Shown here in pieces: positions 63,395 through 64,000 of a DNA stretch of 64,000 nucleotides (positions are counted from its first letter, which is position 1; each line of letters starts with the position of its first letter). The stretch spans positions 1-64,000 of the forward strand of contig JAPLDL010000002.1 of NCBI GenBank assembly GCA_026391735.1. The letters are read 5' to 3'. The translations under genes and the position numbers were made by a program. This DNA is from Bacteroidota bacterium (GTDB taxonomy: Bacteria > Bacteroidota > Bacteroidia > Bacteroidales > FEN-979). The notes under the pieces were generated by a model. The model was not told the DNA's origin and ran no database searches. It was given only the letters and a program-made list of their open reading frames with translations.

Positions 63395-63420
63395 AACATC
63401 CCGGATCCGTCCGGGATGTT
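63395..63420 (+). terminator. Hairpin after T9SS paralog B
   Basis: A perfect 11-bp stem (AACATCCCGGA pairing with TCCGGGATGTT) around a TCCG loop, followed by CTTTGT. It lies 17 bp after the stop codon at 63377. Confidence 0.8.
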
Positions 63421-63429
63421 CTTTGTACA

Positions 63430-63477
63430 AAAGCATAAGGGGCTGTCTCGAAACCATGAGACAGCCCCTTATGCTTT
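63430..63477. terminator. Bidirectional terminator between convergent genes
   Basis: A perfect 20-bp inverted repeat (arms 63430-63449 and 63458-63477) around an 8-base loop, with A/T-rich flanks on both sides. The core GGGGCTGTCTC hairpin type is common in Bacteroidota intergenic regions. It separates T9SS paralog B from the metallopeptidase gene. Confidence 0.85.
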
Positions 63478-63494
63478 AAAATACCTTGACAGCT

Positions 63495-64000
63495 CTATTT
63501 CACAAACTGCTTTGCATAATATTTCGCCGTCAGCTTTTCTCCTGTTGCTTTTTCGATCATGTCATTCCAGTAATACCTGTTAGCTGGCATAAAGATCCTG
63601 GCTTTCAGATAATCCCCCACCGCCTTATTGTTTGTGAAACTCTGGAATTTGAAATCTTCACTCTTGATCACATTGGTCACAATGTAAGCGTAAAGCTGTG
63701 ATGCAAGAAGCTCACCCATCAGGTAATTATGATAATAACAGGGAACCGTGGCAATATGTATTTTTGTTGCCCAGTCAGGCTCGTTGCGGCCTGCCGGACG
63801 TTTCAGGAGCTGGTATTTCTCAACCATATCCCACCATAACTGGTTGAGATCCTGGTCGGGATTCTCATACATGCTCTTTTCAAAATGATACATCACCTGG
63901 GCCCAGCGGCTGAAAACAAGCTGGTCAAGGCGAAGGGTCTTGAAACAATTGTCGGCTATCTTACCTTTTTCTTCCTCGCTGATTCCTGCATTGTCTTTAA
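63495..64000 (-). CDS. M2 (ACE-like) zinc metallopeptidase, C-terminal part; 5' end beyond window
   Basis: The minus-strand frame is open from the right edge (64000) to a TAG at 63495-63497, giving about 168 C-terminal residues. The pattern DQLVFSRWAQVMYHFEKSMY, LWWDMVEKYQLLKRP, DWATKIHIATVPCYYHNYLMG resembles the C-terminal region of peptidyl-dipeptidase A (family M2), where WWDLRxKYQG and KFHIPSSVPYIRYF occur. The HEXXH zinc site would lie outside the window, so family M3 cannot be fully excluded. Probably a periplasmic or secreted peptidase. The GTG at 63896 is only an internal codon. Confidence 0.65.
   Translation of the reverse strand, partial: KDNAGISEEEKGKIADNCFKTLRLDQLVFSRWAQVMYHFEKSMYENPDQDLNQLWWDMVEKYQLLKRPAGRNEPDWATKIHIATVPCYYHNYLMGELLASQLYAYIVTNVIKSEDFKFQSFTNNKAVGDYLKARIFMPANRYYWNDMIEKATGEKLTAKYYAKQFVK

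Noticed and set aside
63430-63477. GGGGCTGTCTC hairpin considered as the end of an insertion sequence
   Set aside because: No transposase or second end is present, and its position between convergent genes fits a bidirectional terminator.

Overview
The window is a gene-dense piece of a Bacteroidota chromosome, most likely from an anaerobic or environmental member of the order Bacteroidales. Four lines of evidence support this. Three to four secreted proteins end in type IX secretion (T9SS) type A sorting domains, and a PorZ-like T9SS component is present. Many genes are preceded by the Bacteroidota -7 promoter element TAnnTTTG rather than a sigma70 -10 box. Shine-Dalgarno sequences are mostly absent. 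There is no rRNA, CRISPR array, transposase or prophage gene, and no gene-free stretch longer than about 200 bp.

Layout. 1-11.7 kb: a PBP4-type D,D-carboxypeptidase lipoprotein cut by the left edge, a membrane-anchored TPR/AraC regulator, a small membrane protein, an acetylating aldehyde dehydrogenase with a STAS protein, a secreted protein with 14 propeller-type repeats, a large hybrid histidine kinase and an outer-membrane beta-barrel protein. 11.8-22.2 kb is housekeeping: a CAU-anticodon tRNA with its own promoter and terminator, a HAD phosphatase, queA, ispD, a membrane glycosyltransferase with a flippase-like protein, ruvC, a ureohydrolase-family protein with altered metal ligands, topA and miaB. 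22.3-27.9 kb: a polysaccharide export pair (Wza- and Wzc-like, the latter with a long Tyr-Gly tail) followed closely by cysD and cysN. 28.0-35.4 kb: porZ-recO, lysS, a cation diffusion facilitator and an MltD-type lytic transglycosylase. 35.5-43.2 kb: a nine-gene YbhGFSR-like efflux operon (TetR, TolC, HlyD, DUF2147 protein, two ABC ATPases, a small membrane protein and two ABC-2 permeases), followed by an MltF-type transglycosylase. 44.7-53.5 kb: a short-chain reductase with a polytopic membrane protein, an OB-fold lipoprotein with a PepSY-type membrane protein, a transglutaminase-like protein, an outer-membrane protein, and an operon of SPFH protein, ribbon-helix-helix protein, alpha/beta hydrolase and DUF1648 protein. 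53.6-64.0 kb: tyrS, two paralogous giant T9SS cargo proteins flanking a TPR/LuxR-type membrane regulator, and the C-terminal end of an ACE-like (M2) metallopeptidase.

Themes. Cell-envelope functions dominate: peptidoglycan remodelling (PBP4, MltD, MltF), polysaccharide export, T9SS cargo, multidrug-type efflux and outer-membrane barrels. Two regulators carry TPR sensor domains, a membrane segment and a DNA-binding domain in one polypeptide. The features most worth following up are the paralogous T9SS pair around the LuxR-type regulator, with an 11-bp direct repeat upstream of the second copy; the poly-(Tyr-Gly) tail on the Wzc-like kinase linked to cysDN; the paired degenerate motifs of the two ABC ATPases; the metal-site-degenerate ureohydrolase; the OB-fold lipoprotein/PepSY pair; and a recurring class of short quasi-palindromic intergenic repeats, one of which supplies the end of a coding sequence.
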